A stretch of DNA of 5,718 nt. It comes from DATMXS01 sp035561355 (GTDB lineage Bacteria; Acidobacteriota; Terriglobia; Bryobacterales; Bryobacteraceae). A model generated the notes under the pieces. That model had not been told where the DNA came from. It did not search any database and was given only the letters and a program-made list of their open reading frames with translations. The position numbers and the translations under genes were made by a program. Shown in pieces: positions 1 to 5,718 of the stretch; position 1 is the stretch's first letter, and every line of letters starts with the position of its first letter. The DNA lies in assembly GCA_035561355.1 (NCBI GenBank), contig DATMXS010000068.1, positions 1 to 5,718 on the forward strand, read 5' to 3'.

Positions 1-1
1 A

Positions 2-64
2 AGGCAGTTCCTGAGTGCGATGGGAGGCGGGGCGCTTGCCGCGGGAGCGCCCGCGAAGCGGCCC
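2..64 (+). other. C-terminal part of a Tat signal peptide (sulfatase)
   Basis: Codons from base 2 read R-Q-F-L-S-A-M-G-G-G-A-L-A-A-G-A-P-A-K-R-P. An Arg before Gln-Phe-Leu, then a weakly hydrophobic Ala/Gly stretch and an A-x-A-like site (A-P-A), fits the twin-arginine signals common on exported sulfatases. The second arginine of the pair would lie before base 2 and is not visible. The implied location of the enzyme is periplasmic or extracellular. Confidence 0.6.
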
Positions 65-1591
65 AACATCGTCATCATTCTTGCCGACGATCTCGGCTAC
101 TCCGACATCGGCTGCTTCGGTTCGGAAATCGAAACGCCGAATCTGGACAAGCTTGCAGCCCGCGGCGTGCGTTTCACGCAGATGTACAACACCGCACGCT
201 GTTGCCCTTCCCGAGCCGCGCTGCTCACGGGCCTGTACCCGCACCAGGCCGGAGTCGGCCGGATGGTCCAGGATCAGAAACGGCCCGCCTATCGCGGCTT
301 CCTCAACGAGAACTGCGTAACGATTGGCGAAGCGCTTCGCGCATCAGGCTATCGGACGCTGATGTCGGGCAAGTGGCACGTCGGCGAGGAGCGCCCGCAC
401 TGGCCCGTCGATCGCGGCTTCGACCGTTACTTCGGCCTGATCAGCGGGGCCAGCAGCTACTGGCAGATTGATCCCGGGCGCACACTCGCACTCGATGGAA
501 ACTCAATCAAGCCCGACCGGCCTGATTTCTACATGACGGACGCGTTCACCGATTATGCGGTCCGGTTTCTGGACGATCGCAAAGCCGGCCAGCCGTTCTT
601 TCTGTACCTCGCCTACACCGCGCCGCACTGGCCGCTCCACGCTCCGTGGCGCGAGATCCGCAAGTACAGCGACGTTTACCGCCGCGGTTGGGACGAGTTG
701 CGGGCGCACCGGCACAAGCGAATGATCGAACTGGGCGTGGTGGATCCGCGCTGGCCCCTGTCTCCCCGCGACCCCGAATCACAACCATGGTCTGCGGCGG
801 AAGACCGCGACTGGGAAGCACGCCGGATGGCCGTCTACGCCGCCCAGGTGGACCGCATGGATCACGGCATCGGCCGCGTGTTGGACAAGCTCCAGCAGAT
901 GGGTGAGGCCGACAACACACTCGTGATCTTTCTCGCCGACAACGGCGCCTGCGCTGAGCGAATTGACCTGGGGTTCCGAAACCTTCAGGGAAAGGTGAAA
1001 ACGGCGCAGGGTGAGGTCGTCGATTACGGCAACGTGCCGTCCATCTGGCCCGGTGCGGCGAACACGTTCGCGAGCTATGGGCTGTCCTGGGCCAACGCCA
1101 GCGACACGCCATTCCGCAGGTTCAAAGTTGATGTGCACGAGGGCGGCATCGCGACACCCTTCATCGCCGCGTGGGCGAGCGGCATCCGTGCGCGCGGGCG
1201 TGTCGTGCCGCAGGTGGGACATGTGATCGACCTGATGCCGACCTGTCTCGAGGTGGCGGGCGCGAAGTACCCGGAGAGTGTGGGCGGGCGGCCGATCACG
1301 CCTCTGGAGGGGCAATCGCTCGTCCCGGCGCTTCGTGGAGCGCCGTTCGCCCGTAAGGCTCCGCTGTTCTGGGAGCATTTCGGCAACCGTGCCGTGCGGG
1401 ACGGGGATTGGAAGCTCGTGGCATCGAAAGGCGCTCCGTGGGAACTGTATAACCTGAGCGCGGACCGCACGGAACTGCACGATCTTGCGTCGAAGGAATC
1501 GAAGCGCGCCGCAACGCTTGCCGCCGAGTACGATCGGTGGGCTGAGCGTTGCGGCGTCCTCTCTGATGAAGAACTCCGGCCAGGTCGCTGA
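2..1591 (+). CDS. Tat-exported arylsulfatase-family sulfatase, 5' end cut by window
   Basis: Sulfatases hydrolyse sulfate esters, here probably of sulfated polysaccharides or aryl esters; the substrate cannot be read from the sequence. The frame is open to the window edge. Its first visible residues, RQFLSAMGGGALAAGAPA, look like the end of a Tat signal of RRQFL type, so the ATG at 20 is inside the signal and the real start lies upstream. The mature part begins with a metal-binding strand, PNIVIILADDLGY. The signature CCPSRAALLTG has its formylglycine cysteine at 200-202 (C-x-P-S-R, Cys type). Further family motifs are SGKWH (Lys 371-373, His 377-379), APHWPLH (His 626-628), LADNG (Asp-Asn 938-943) and FKVDVHEGG (Lys 1124-1126). 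All expected catalytic residues are present, so the enzyme should be active once a formylglycine-generating enzyme matures it. About 530 residues is normal for the family. The C-terminal WELYNLSADRTELHDLA is also typical. The last codons end 11 bases from the convergent lipoprotein gene. Family assignment is very secure. Confidence 0.95.
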   Translation, partial: RQFLSAMGGGALAAGAPAKRPNIVIILADDLGYSDIGCFGSEIETPNLDKLAARGVRFTQMYNTARCCPSRAALLTGLYPHQAGVGRMVQDQKRPAYRGFLNENCVTIGEALRASGYRTLMSGKWHVGEERPHWPVDRGFDRYFGLISGASSYWQIDPGRTLALDGNSIKPDRPDFYMTDAFTDYAVRFLDDRKAGQPFFLYLAYTAPHWPLHAPWREIRKYSDVYRRGWDELRAHRHKRMIELGVVDPRWPLSPRDPESQPWSAAEDRDWEARRMAVYAAQVDRMDHGIGRVLDKLQQMGEADNTLVIFLADNGACAERIDLGFRNLQGKVKTAQGEVVDYGNVPSIWPGAANTFASYGLSWANASDTPFRRFKVDVHEGGIATPFIAAWASGIRARGRVVPQVGHVIDLMPTCLEVAGAKYPESVGGRPITPLEGQSLVPALRGAPFARKAPLFWEHFGNRAVRDGDWKLVASKGAPWELYNLSADRTELHDLASKESKRAATLAAEYDRWAERCGVLSDEELRPGR

Positions 1592-1602
1592 TCTCTGTGT
1601 TC

Positions 1603-2250
1603 TTACCGGTTCCAGCCTTCGAGTTGAATCGACTGGTTGAGCTTGAAAGTGAGAATCGACTCTGCTGGAGCACGAACCGGCGCGTTGTCGGTCAGGACCT
1701 GGCCTGCCGCGCCCGCACCGGCGCCAGCGGCTGCTCCGATTGCGGCGCCCGTGCCACCGCCGGCGATGGCTCCGATCAGGCCGCCCAGCACTGCACCGCC
1801 GCCTACCATCGCAGCGGTCCTTCGGTTAGCACCTATCTGGCCCTCACTGTCCTTGTCCGTGACAGCCGAACTGACGGGGTAACGCCGACCGTTCACCGTA
1901 ACAGACCGCAAGGCCAGTTCGAGGTCGGCAGACGACGTGGTGCCGCCGGTCTTAGATTCAACCACTGCCATCTCAACCTTGGCGCCAGTCGGCACCAGCG
2001 TCTCGCCTTGCGAGTTCATGATTGGCTGAGCCACGGTTCCGGCGTAAATCTGGCCCGCCTTGGCTGTGTCCGAGCTGATCTCCTGGTCGGTGCGAATCGA
2101 AATGCTGGTTCCAGCGGGAACGACGTTCGGAGCTGCAGAAGCGCTGGTGACCACTGCGCCCCTCGGGGCGCCTACATCAGCTTGTCGCTGGGCGCAACCC
2201 ACAACAAATAGAGAGCAAACGCTCAAGAGCGCAATTCCGGTGTTTCTCAT
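1603..2250 (-). CDS. Glycine-zipper lipoprotein, envelope protein of unknown function
   Basis: This is a 215-residue predicted lipoprotein. The start at 2250 was chosen because it begins a clean signal peptide, MRNTGIALLSVCSLFVVGC, with a lipobox V-V-G-C and lipidated Cys19. It also has AGGGGG six bases upstream (plus-strand 2257-2262). An upstream in-frame ATG at 2319 would bury the signal. After a linker (20-43), residues 44-130 look beta-rich: VPAGTSISIRTDQEIS, then AGQIYAGTVAQPI, LVPTGAKVEMAVVES and LRSVTVNGRRYPVSS. Residues 147-183 are a Gly/Ala-rich segment with GGLIGAIAGG and GAAIGAAAGAGAG, the pattern of glycine-zipper membrane segments. A short C-terminal strand, ILTFKLNQSIQLE, follows. 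Similar lipoproteins with this layout are common in Acidobacteria-type genomes, but I know of no assigned function. It is transcribed alone, converging on the sulfatase and diverging from the WYL gene. Confidence 0.85.
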   Translation of the reverse strand: MRNTGIALLSVCSLFVVGCAQRQADVGAPRGAVVTSASAAPNVVPAGTSISIRTDQEISSDTAKAGQIYAGTVAQPIMNSQGETLVPTGAKVEMAVVESKTGGTTSSADLELALRSVTVNGRRYPVSSAVTDKDSEGQIGANRRTAAMVGGGAVLGGLIGAIAGGGTGAAIGAAAGAGAGAAGQVLTDNAPVRAPAESILTFKLNQSIQLEGWNR

Positions 2251-2256
2251 AGGTAT

Positions 2257-2262
2257 CCCCCT
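2257..2262 (-). promoter_or_regulatory. Ribosome binding site of the lipoprotein gene
   Basis: The minus strand reads AGGGGG, then six bases, then ATG at 2250. This purine run supports the start at 2250 over the upstream in-frame ATG at 2319. Confidence 0.6.
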
Positions 2263-2354
2263 GCGTATGGCCAAAGCAATCATCACACCAGCGCCGCAAG
2301 CTCTCCTGCCATCAAGCACTTAGAGGATCCGAGAACAGAATCGAGAGGCAGTTT

Positions 2355-2377
2355 TTACAGAGCCGTGTAAGTCACGG
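2355..2377. repeat. Two overlapping short dyads, candidate operator
   Basis: TTACA (2355-2359) is repeated inverted as TGTAA (2366-2370), with six bases between. CCGTG (2363-2367) is repeated inverted as CACGG (2373-2377), with five bases between. The arms are only 5 bp each, so chance is possible. The AT-richer intergenic setting and half-site spacing of about one helical turn suit a dimeric regulator such as the adjacent WYL protein. Function is inferred only. Confidence 0.3.
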
Positions 2378-2476
2378 TCGGCAGCAAATAGGCGAAATTG
2401 TGTGCTCCGGCGTCTGACAGGGAGCATGAGAAGCGCCCGGATGCGCCGCCGCCACCGGAAAGGCGATGCCTGAGTT

Positions 2477-3514
2477 ATGATTTCAGTCCAGCCGCTGATC
2501 ATGAGCCAGATCGTACGAATCTTCGAAATCAACCGGATGCTGCGGCGCAAGCGGCCTCCGGCCAAACGCGAAATGCTCGAGGAACTCGAGACCTCCGAGG
2601 CTACCCTCAAGCGGGATCTCGACTTGATGCGCGACCAGTTGCACGCGCCGATCGTGTACGACCGCGAGGCCGGCGGGTACCGTTATACCGACGATTTCGA
2701 CCTTCCTGGGCTCTGGTTCAAGCAGGACGAGTTATACGCGCTGATTCTGATGCACGGTCTCATCGATCAACTTCAGCCGGGCTTTCTTCAAGACCAGTTG
2801 AAGCCGTTCGAAGCGAAACTGCGGGCACTCGTGGAGGCGCCGGCCGGCATCCAGATGTTGCTGAGCCGGGTTCGCATGGTGGGCACGCCGCTCCGGCCTG
2901 TGGACCCTGCGCGCTTTCAGGCGGTTTGCCAGGCCACGCTGGAACGGCGGCAGATCCGGGTTCGCTACTTCAGCCGGGGCCGCGGCGCCGAGGGTGAGCG
3001 CACGCTCTCACCACAAACGCTGATTTACTACCGCGGCAACTGGTACCTGGACGCGTGGTGCCACCGCAACGATGCGGTGCAGCGATTTTCAGTGGACGCG
3101 ATGCGTGGCCTGCAGGTGCTGGAGGCGGCCGCATTTGAACCGCCGGAGGAAACGTCCGCGGCATCAGAGACGGCCGGGTACGGAATTTTCGGCGGGCCTG
3201 CGTGCGAACTGGCCGTACTCCGCTTCGATTCGACGGCTGCACGGTGGGTAGGCGAAGAGGAGTGGCATCCGAAGCAGCGCATCGTCGAGTTGCCGGAGGG
3301 CGGGATTAACCTCGAAGTTCCATACAGCCACCCGCAGGAGATCATGATGGACATCCTGCGGCACGGGCCGCGCGTTGAAGTGGTGGGTCCGCCATCGCTG
3401 CGGAGCGCGGTTGCGGAGGCGCATCGCCACGCTGCCGCGCTGTATGACGCGCCGAAACGCTCGGCCGGGACTGCCCGGCGCAAGGACGATTCTTCGGCGG
3501 CGGGCGCACTCTGA
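2477..3514 (+). CDS. WYL-domain transcriptional regulator (HTH-WYL-WCX)
   Basis: This is a cytoplasmic DNA-binding regulator of 345 residues, a usual length for the family. Residues 9-70 form the winged helix-turn-helix: MSQIVRIFEINRMLRRKRPP, then the recognition region TSEATLKRDLDLMRDQL and the wing IVYDREAGGYRY. Residues 143-217 are the WYL domain, with the literal W189-Y190-L191 in GNWYLDAW and the usual RFSVDAM segment near 203-209. Residues 240-325 fit the WCX C-terminal extension. The tail, about 326-345, is basic and probably disordered. WYL domains are thought to bind nucleic-acid-type or nucleotide ligands and control DNA-damage or defence genes, as in PafBC and the BrxR/CapW regulators. 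The gene lies 71 bases before an SbcD/SbcC-like pair on the same strand, its likely target. The start could instead be ATG 2501 (337 residues), which matches family N-termini better but has no ribosome site; 2477 has GGAAAGG 13 bases upstream. Confidence 0.9.
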   Translation: MISVQPLIMSQIVRIFEINRMLRRKRPPAKREMLEELETSEATLKRDLDLMRDQLHAPIVYDREAGGYRYTDDFDLPGLWFKQDELYALILMHGLIDQLQPGFLQDQLKPFEAKLRALVEAPAGIQMLLSRVRMVGTPLRPVDPARFQAVCQATLERRQIRVRYFSRGRGAEGERTLSPQTLIYYRGNWYLDAWCHRNDAVQRFSVDAMRGLQVLEAAAFEPPEETSAASETAGYGIFGGPACELAVLRFDSTAARWVGEEEWHPKQRIVELPEGGINLEVPYSHPQEIMMDILRHGPRVEVVGPPSLRSAVAEAHRHAAALYDAPKRSAGTARRKDDSSAAGAL

Positions 3515-3534
3515 TAGCAGAATCTTCACGGCAA

Positions 3535-3549
3535 GCTCACTCTGTGAGC
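3535..3549. repeat. Perfect palindrome between WYL regulator and nuclease genes
   Basis: GCTCAC, a 3-base spacer TCT, then GTGAGC form a perfect inverted repeat with 6-bp arms. It lies 20 bases after the WYL stop codon and 36 before the nuclease start. No T-run follows, so it is not a standard intrinsic terminator. It could be an operator for the WYL protein or an mRNA hairpin tuning expression of the downstream pair. The regulator and nuclease genes may still be co-transcribed. Confidence 0.45.
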
Positions 3550-3574
3550 CAGCCCGCACTGCACTATACGTTCT

Positions 3575-3580
3575 GAAAGG
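3575..3580 (+). promoter_or_regulatory. Ribosome binding site of the SbcD-like gene
   Basis: GAAAGG ends five bases before ATG 3586, which fixes that start codon. The protein then begins MRLLHSADWQ, as expected for the first strand of the nuclease domain. Confidence 0.7.
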
Positions 3581-3585
3581 CAAAC

Positions 3586-4692
3586 ATGCGTCTCCTGCAT
3601 TCGGCGGACTGGCAAATCGGCATGCGCGCGGCGTTCCTGGGCGAACGCGCGCCACTCGCTCGCATGGCGCGCCTCGAAGCGGCGCGGCGTGTTGTGGAGA
3701 TCGCGCGGCGCGAGCGCGTCGACTTTGCTCTGGTCGCTGGAGACACGTTCGAAGACAATGGCGTCCAGCGTGTGACGATTCGCGAGACGGCGCGAATTCT
3801 GGGCGAAGCGCCGTGTCCGGTGTACGTCATTCCCGGCAACCATGACCCCGCCATACCGGGGTCCGTTTGGGAAGACGTCGCGTGGCGGGAGTGCTCCAAT
3901 ATCCACCTCCTGCTTGAACCGCGGCCGGTGGCCGTTCCCGGCGGAACGCTCTTTCCCTGCCCGGTCCGCGAACGCTGGTCGAATGCGGACCCGACTGCGT
4001 GGGTCGCCAGCGCGGCGAAGAGCGACGGGATCCGGATCGGGATGGCGCACGGCAGCGTGGAAGCGGCTGCGGTGCAGGACCAGACCCATCCGATTCCGCG
4101 TGATGCGGCCGGGCGGCTCGGCCTGGACTATCTCGCGCTCGGGCACTTCCATTCCACTGCGACCTACCCCGGTGGGGACGGCGCGGTGCGCATGGCTTAC
4201 TCCGGCACACACGAGACTACGCGCTTCGGGGAACGCGATAGCGGGAACGTGCTGATCATTGACATCGCGGGCCGAGGCGCGCCGCCCGTGATTTCGGCGC
4301 AGCGTACCGGCGGCCTCCGGTGGCTCCAGCTTCGGGCTGCCATCGGCCAACCGGGCGAGCTCCGGGCGTTGCTGGAACAAATTGAGGCGATCTCCGAACC
4401 CGAACGGGCGCTGGTGGAGTGCATCGCGACCGGCACGCTGTTCGCATCGGAGTACGACGTGGCAGGTCGTGTACTGGAGGCGCTGGAAGGCCGGTTCCTT
4501 TACGGCCGCGGCGAATTGGGCGCGCTCCGCCGCGAGGACGTCCCCCCCGCGTGGGTGGAGCAGCTTCCCGAAGGCTATCTCCGTGAGGCGGCCCGGGACC
4601 TGCTGTCGCAATCGCGCGGTGAGGCCCCCAACCCGGTTTCGACGGCGGCCTTGCGCGATTTCGCACGCATTTGGGAGGAGGTGGGGCGATGA
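3586..4692 (+). CDS. SbcD/Mre11-like DNA exonuclease (calcineurin-type metallophosphoesterase)
   Basis: This is a 368-residue probable Mn-dependent nuclease subunit that would work with the Rad50/SbcC-like ATPase encoded next, trimming DNA ends and opening hairpins in the cytoplasm. Phosphoesterase motifs appear in order: D8-W-Q10, G52-D53-T-F-E56, G84-N85-H86-D87, H155 in MAHGSV, and G186-H187-F-H189. Most metal ligands of Mre11 are present. Two positions differ from the archaeal Mre11 pattern: the first-motif histidine is Gln10, and the histidine following GD-x-F is Glu56. Residues from about 240 to 368 would form the capping and Rad50-binding part, with amphipathic helices near the end (GYLREAARDLLSQSRG and ALRDFARIWEEVG). 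It is slightly shorter than E. coli SbcD, about 400 residues. The stop overlaps the next gene's start (ATGA), so the two are translated together. It is an SbcD-like relative rather than a proven orthologue, so no symbol is given. Confidence 0.9.
   Translation: MRLLHSADWQIGMRAAFLGERAPLARMARLEAARRVVEIARRERVDFALVAGDTFEDNGVQRVTIRETARILGEAPCPVYVIPGNHDPAIPGSVWEDVAWRECSNIHLLLEPRPVAVPGGTLFPCPVRERWSNADPTAWVASAAKSDGIRIGMAHGSVEAAAVQDQTHPIPRDAAGRLGLDYLALGHFHSTATYPGGDGAVRMAYSGTHETTRFGERDSGNVLIIDIAGRGAPPVISAQRTGGLRWLQLRAAIGQPGELRALLEQIEAISEPERALVECIATGTLFASEYDVAGRVLEALEGRFLYGRGELGALRREDVPPAWVEQLPEGYLREAARDLLSQSRGEAPNPVSTAALRDFARIWEEVGR
4674..4692 (+). promoter_or_regulatory. Strong internal ribosome site and ATGA overlap coupling nuclease to ATPase
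   Basis: GGAGGAGGTGG at 4674-4684 contains AGGAGGTG (4676-4683), a near-perfect match to the 16S rRNA anti-Shine-Dalgarno, about five bases before ATG 4689. It sits inside the last codons of the nuclease gene, and the stop TGA (4690-4692) overlaps the start ATG (4689-4691). This points to translational coupling and tightly balanced output of the two subunits. Confidence 0.85.
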
Positions 4693-5718
4693 TCCTCCAC
4701 GAGATTACGGTAGAGAACTTCAGGGGCTATCGCGCGCCGGTCACGGTTAAGCTCGATGGCGGGTCGCCAGCCGTCGTTCGGGGCAGGAACGGCTCGGGAA
4801 AATCGACGCTGCTGGAAGCGGCTGTGCGGGTGCTTGCGGACCGTCACGACGTCGGCGGGAAAGAAGCCGCGCGCATCCGCCCGCGTGGCACCACGCTCGC
4901 TCCGCGCATCGCACTCGTCTTCGAGCACGGGGGCGAGGTGTATCGGATCACCAAGCAGTTCCTCGATTCGCCGTCTGCACGGCTGGAGAAGTGTTCCGGA
5001 AACAAGTTCGAACTGCTGGATGAAGGCAAGGCGGCGGACCAGCGCTTGCGTGAGATACTGCGCAGCGATGCGGCGGGCCGGGGGCTCGCGGGAACCGAGG
5101 AAACCGGAATTCTCCAGGCGCTGTGCTGCCCGCAGGGTGGACTCGCGCTGCCTGGGCTCACGGGAAAGGTGCTCGAAGACATCCGCGCGATGCTCGGGGC
5201 ACAGCTTGCAGGCCCGCGCGGGGCGGCTTTCGAGACTGAGGTCGCGAAGAAGTACAGCAAGGCTTGGTCCGGGAAGGGGCCGCGGAAGAGCGAAGCGATC
5301 CACGGTCTGCGTGCGGAACTGGCGAAGGCGAGCGAAGAGGCGGAGCGTTGCCGCGCCGGACTCGCGCAAGTCGAGCGATACGAGAAGACTGCGGCGAAGG
5401 AGCGCAGCCGGCACGCCGGGCTGCTGGCTGAGTTGCGCAACGTCGACATCGATCTCATCAAAGCCGATGAGGACGCCGGCCGCGTCACGGCGCTGCACGC
5501 GAAACGGCAACTGGCGGACAGCCGCAGGAAGCTTGCCGATGCCGAGTACCGCCGCATCGCGGATGTGATCCGGCGTATCGGCATAGCGAACGAGAGCAAG
5601 CGAAAGCTTGCGGAGATCCGGCCCGAACTGACCGCGGCTGTAGATGCGGCCCGCGCCGGCCTCGAAGCCGCAAAAGAGAACGCTGCCGCGGCACTCGTCC
5701 GGCTGAACGCTGCCGCAG
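4689..5718 (+). CDS. SbcC/Rad50-like SMC-family ATPase, N-terminal part, cut by window end
   Basis: 343 codons are visible with no stop, so the gene continues past the window. The N-terminus MILHEITVENFRGYRAPVTV is the typical first strand of SbcC/Rad50/RecF-type ATPases. The Walker A motif GRNGSGKST is at residues 32-40, with catalytic Lys38. A Q-loop candidate is Gln150 in CCPQGG, where Rad50-type proteins carry a Gln before the coil. From about residue 200 the sequence is rich in Ala, Glu, Lys and Arg with helical heptads (for example LRAELAKASEEAERCRAGL), the ascending arm of a long coiled coil. The zinc hook CxxC, descending coil, signature motif and Walker B would lie beyond the window. 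The protein would form the ATP-driven DNA-clamping partner of the upstream nuclease. Related DndD- or RecN-like ATPases share the fold, but the Mre11-like neighbour favours the Rad50 type. Confidence 0.88.
   Translation, partial: MILHEITVENFRGYRAPVTVKLDGGSPAVVRGRNGSGKSTLLEAAVRVLADRHDVGGKEAARIRPRGTTLAPRIALVFEHGGEVYRITKQFLDSPSARLEKCSGNKFELLDEGKAADQRLREILRSDAAGRGLAGTEETGILQALCCPQGGLALPGLTGKVLEDIRAMLGAQLAGPRGAAFETEVAKKYSKAWSGKGPRKSEAIHGLRAELAKASEEAERCRAGLAQVERYEKTAAKERSRHAGLLAELRNVDIDLIKADEDAGRVTALHAKRQLADSRRKLADAEYRRIADVIRRIGIANESKRKLAEIRPELTAAVDAARAGLEAAKENAAAALVRLNAAA

Larger units (their letters stand above)
2251..2476. other. Divergent intergenic region between lipoprotein and WYL regulator genes
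   Basis: These 226 bases must carry the promoters of both flanking genes. The stretch is visibly less GC-rich than the coding parts, especially 2330-2400. No pair of -35/-10 boxes with correct spacing could be found on either strand. CTGACA at 2414-2419 and TTTACA at 2354-2359 resemble -35 boxes but have no matching -10. Two overlapping dyads occur at 2355-2377. No RNA gene or further coding region was seen. Confidence 0.7.

Noticed and set aside
1571..1613. GAACtCCGG and CCGGTTC as stem of a shared terminator between the convergent genes
   Set aside because: The stem has a bulge, the loop is 27 bases and no T-run follows on either strand.
1597..2211. Plus-strand open frame of 204 codons over the lipoprotein gene
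   Set aside because: The opposite strand encodes a clear lipoprotein signal with a ribosome site; the plus frame has no domain and a poor start.
2993..3012. Inverted repeat GGTGAG / CTCACC that echoes the GTGAG half-site of the intergenic palindrome
   Set aside because: It lies inside the WYL coding region with an 8-base spacer and reversed half-site order; chance in GC-rich coding DNA is the simpler reading.
3542..3570. Possible promoter for the nuclease gene: CTGTGA and TATACG with 17 bases between
   Set aside because: Only three and four of six bases match consensus, and the transcript would start about at the ribosome site, leaving no usable leader.
3526..4611. Long minus-strand open frame of 361 codons opposite the nuclease gene
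   Set aside because: The plus frame carries all metallophosphoesterase motifs; the minus frame shows no recognisable domain and is a by-product of GC-rich codon use.
4575..5510. Minus-strand open frame of 311 codons and a plus frame at 4756-5568 over the ATPase gene
   Set aside because: Both are shadows; the frame starting at 4689 has Walker A, a Q-loop and a coiled coil and stays open to the window end.
1..5718. CRISPR array, tRNA, rRNA, insertion sequence or attachment site
   Set aside because: No regularly spaced repeats, tRNA-like cloverleaf, rRNA segment, transposase or flanking terminal repeats were seen.

Overview
This window is GC-rich bacterial DNA with dense coding. It holds three complete protein genes and two that run off the ends. 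Gene content suggests a soil- or sediment-type Gram-negative bacterium, possibly Acidobacteriota (Solibacter/Bryobacter-like). The reasons are an exported Tat-type sulfatase, a glycine-rich lipoprotein and a GC-rich codon pattern. This placement is an inference from style and is not proven by a marker gene.

Layout. (1) Bases 2-1591, plus strand: a sulfatase of the arylsulfatase family. Its first codons lie before the window, and the visible N-terminus is the second half of a twin-arginine (Tat) signal. (2) Bases 1603-2250, minus strand: a small lipoprotein with a beta-rich domain and a glycine-zipper segment. It converges on the sulfatase with only 11 bases between the stop codons. (3) Bases 2251-2476: a 226-base divergent intergenic region with two overlapping short dyads and no convincing promoter. 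(4) Bases 2477-3514, plus strand: a WYL-domain transcriptional regulator with an N-terminal helix-turn-helix. (5) Bases 3515-3585: a 71-base gap with a perfect 6-bp-arm palindrome. (6) Bases 3586-4692, plus strand: an SbcD/Mre11-like metallophosphoesterase nuclease. (7) Bases 4689 to the window end, plus strand: the N-terminal 343 residues of an SbcC/Rad50-like ATPase, joined to the nuclease by an ATGA stop/start overlap and preceded by a near-perfect Shine-Dalgarno sequence.

The last three genes look like one unit. The WYL regulator probably senses a ligand, perhaps a nucleic-acid-derived signal, and controls the Mre11-Rad50-type nuclease-ATPase pair, which would act on DNA ends or hairpins. 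Whether this unit serves housekeeping repair or anti-phage defence cannot be decided from the window. The regulator type and the altered nuclease active site make it the part most worth following. The sulfatase and lipoprotein appear unrelated to it: they concern scavenging of sulfated substrates and the cell envelope.
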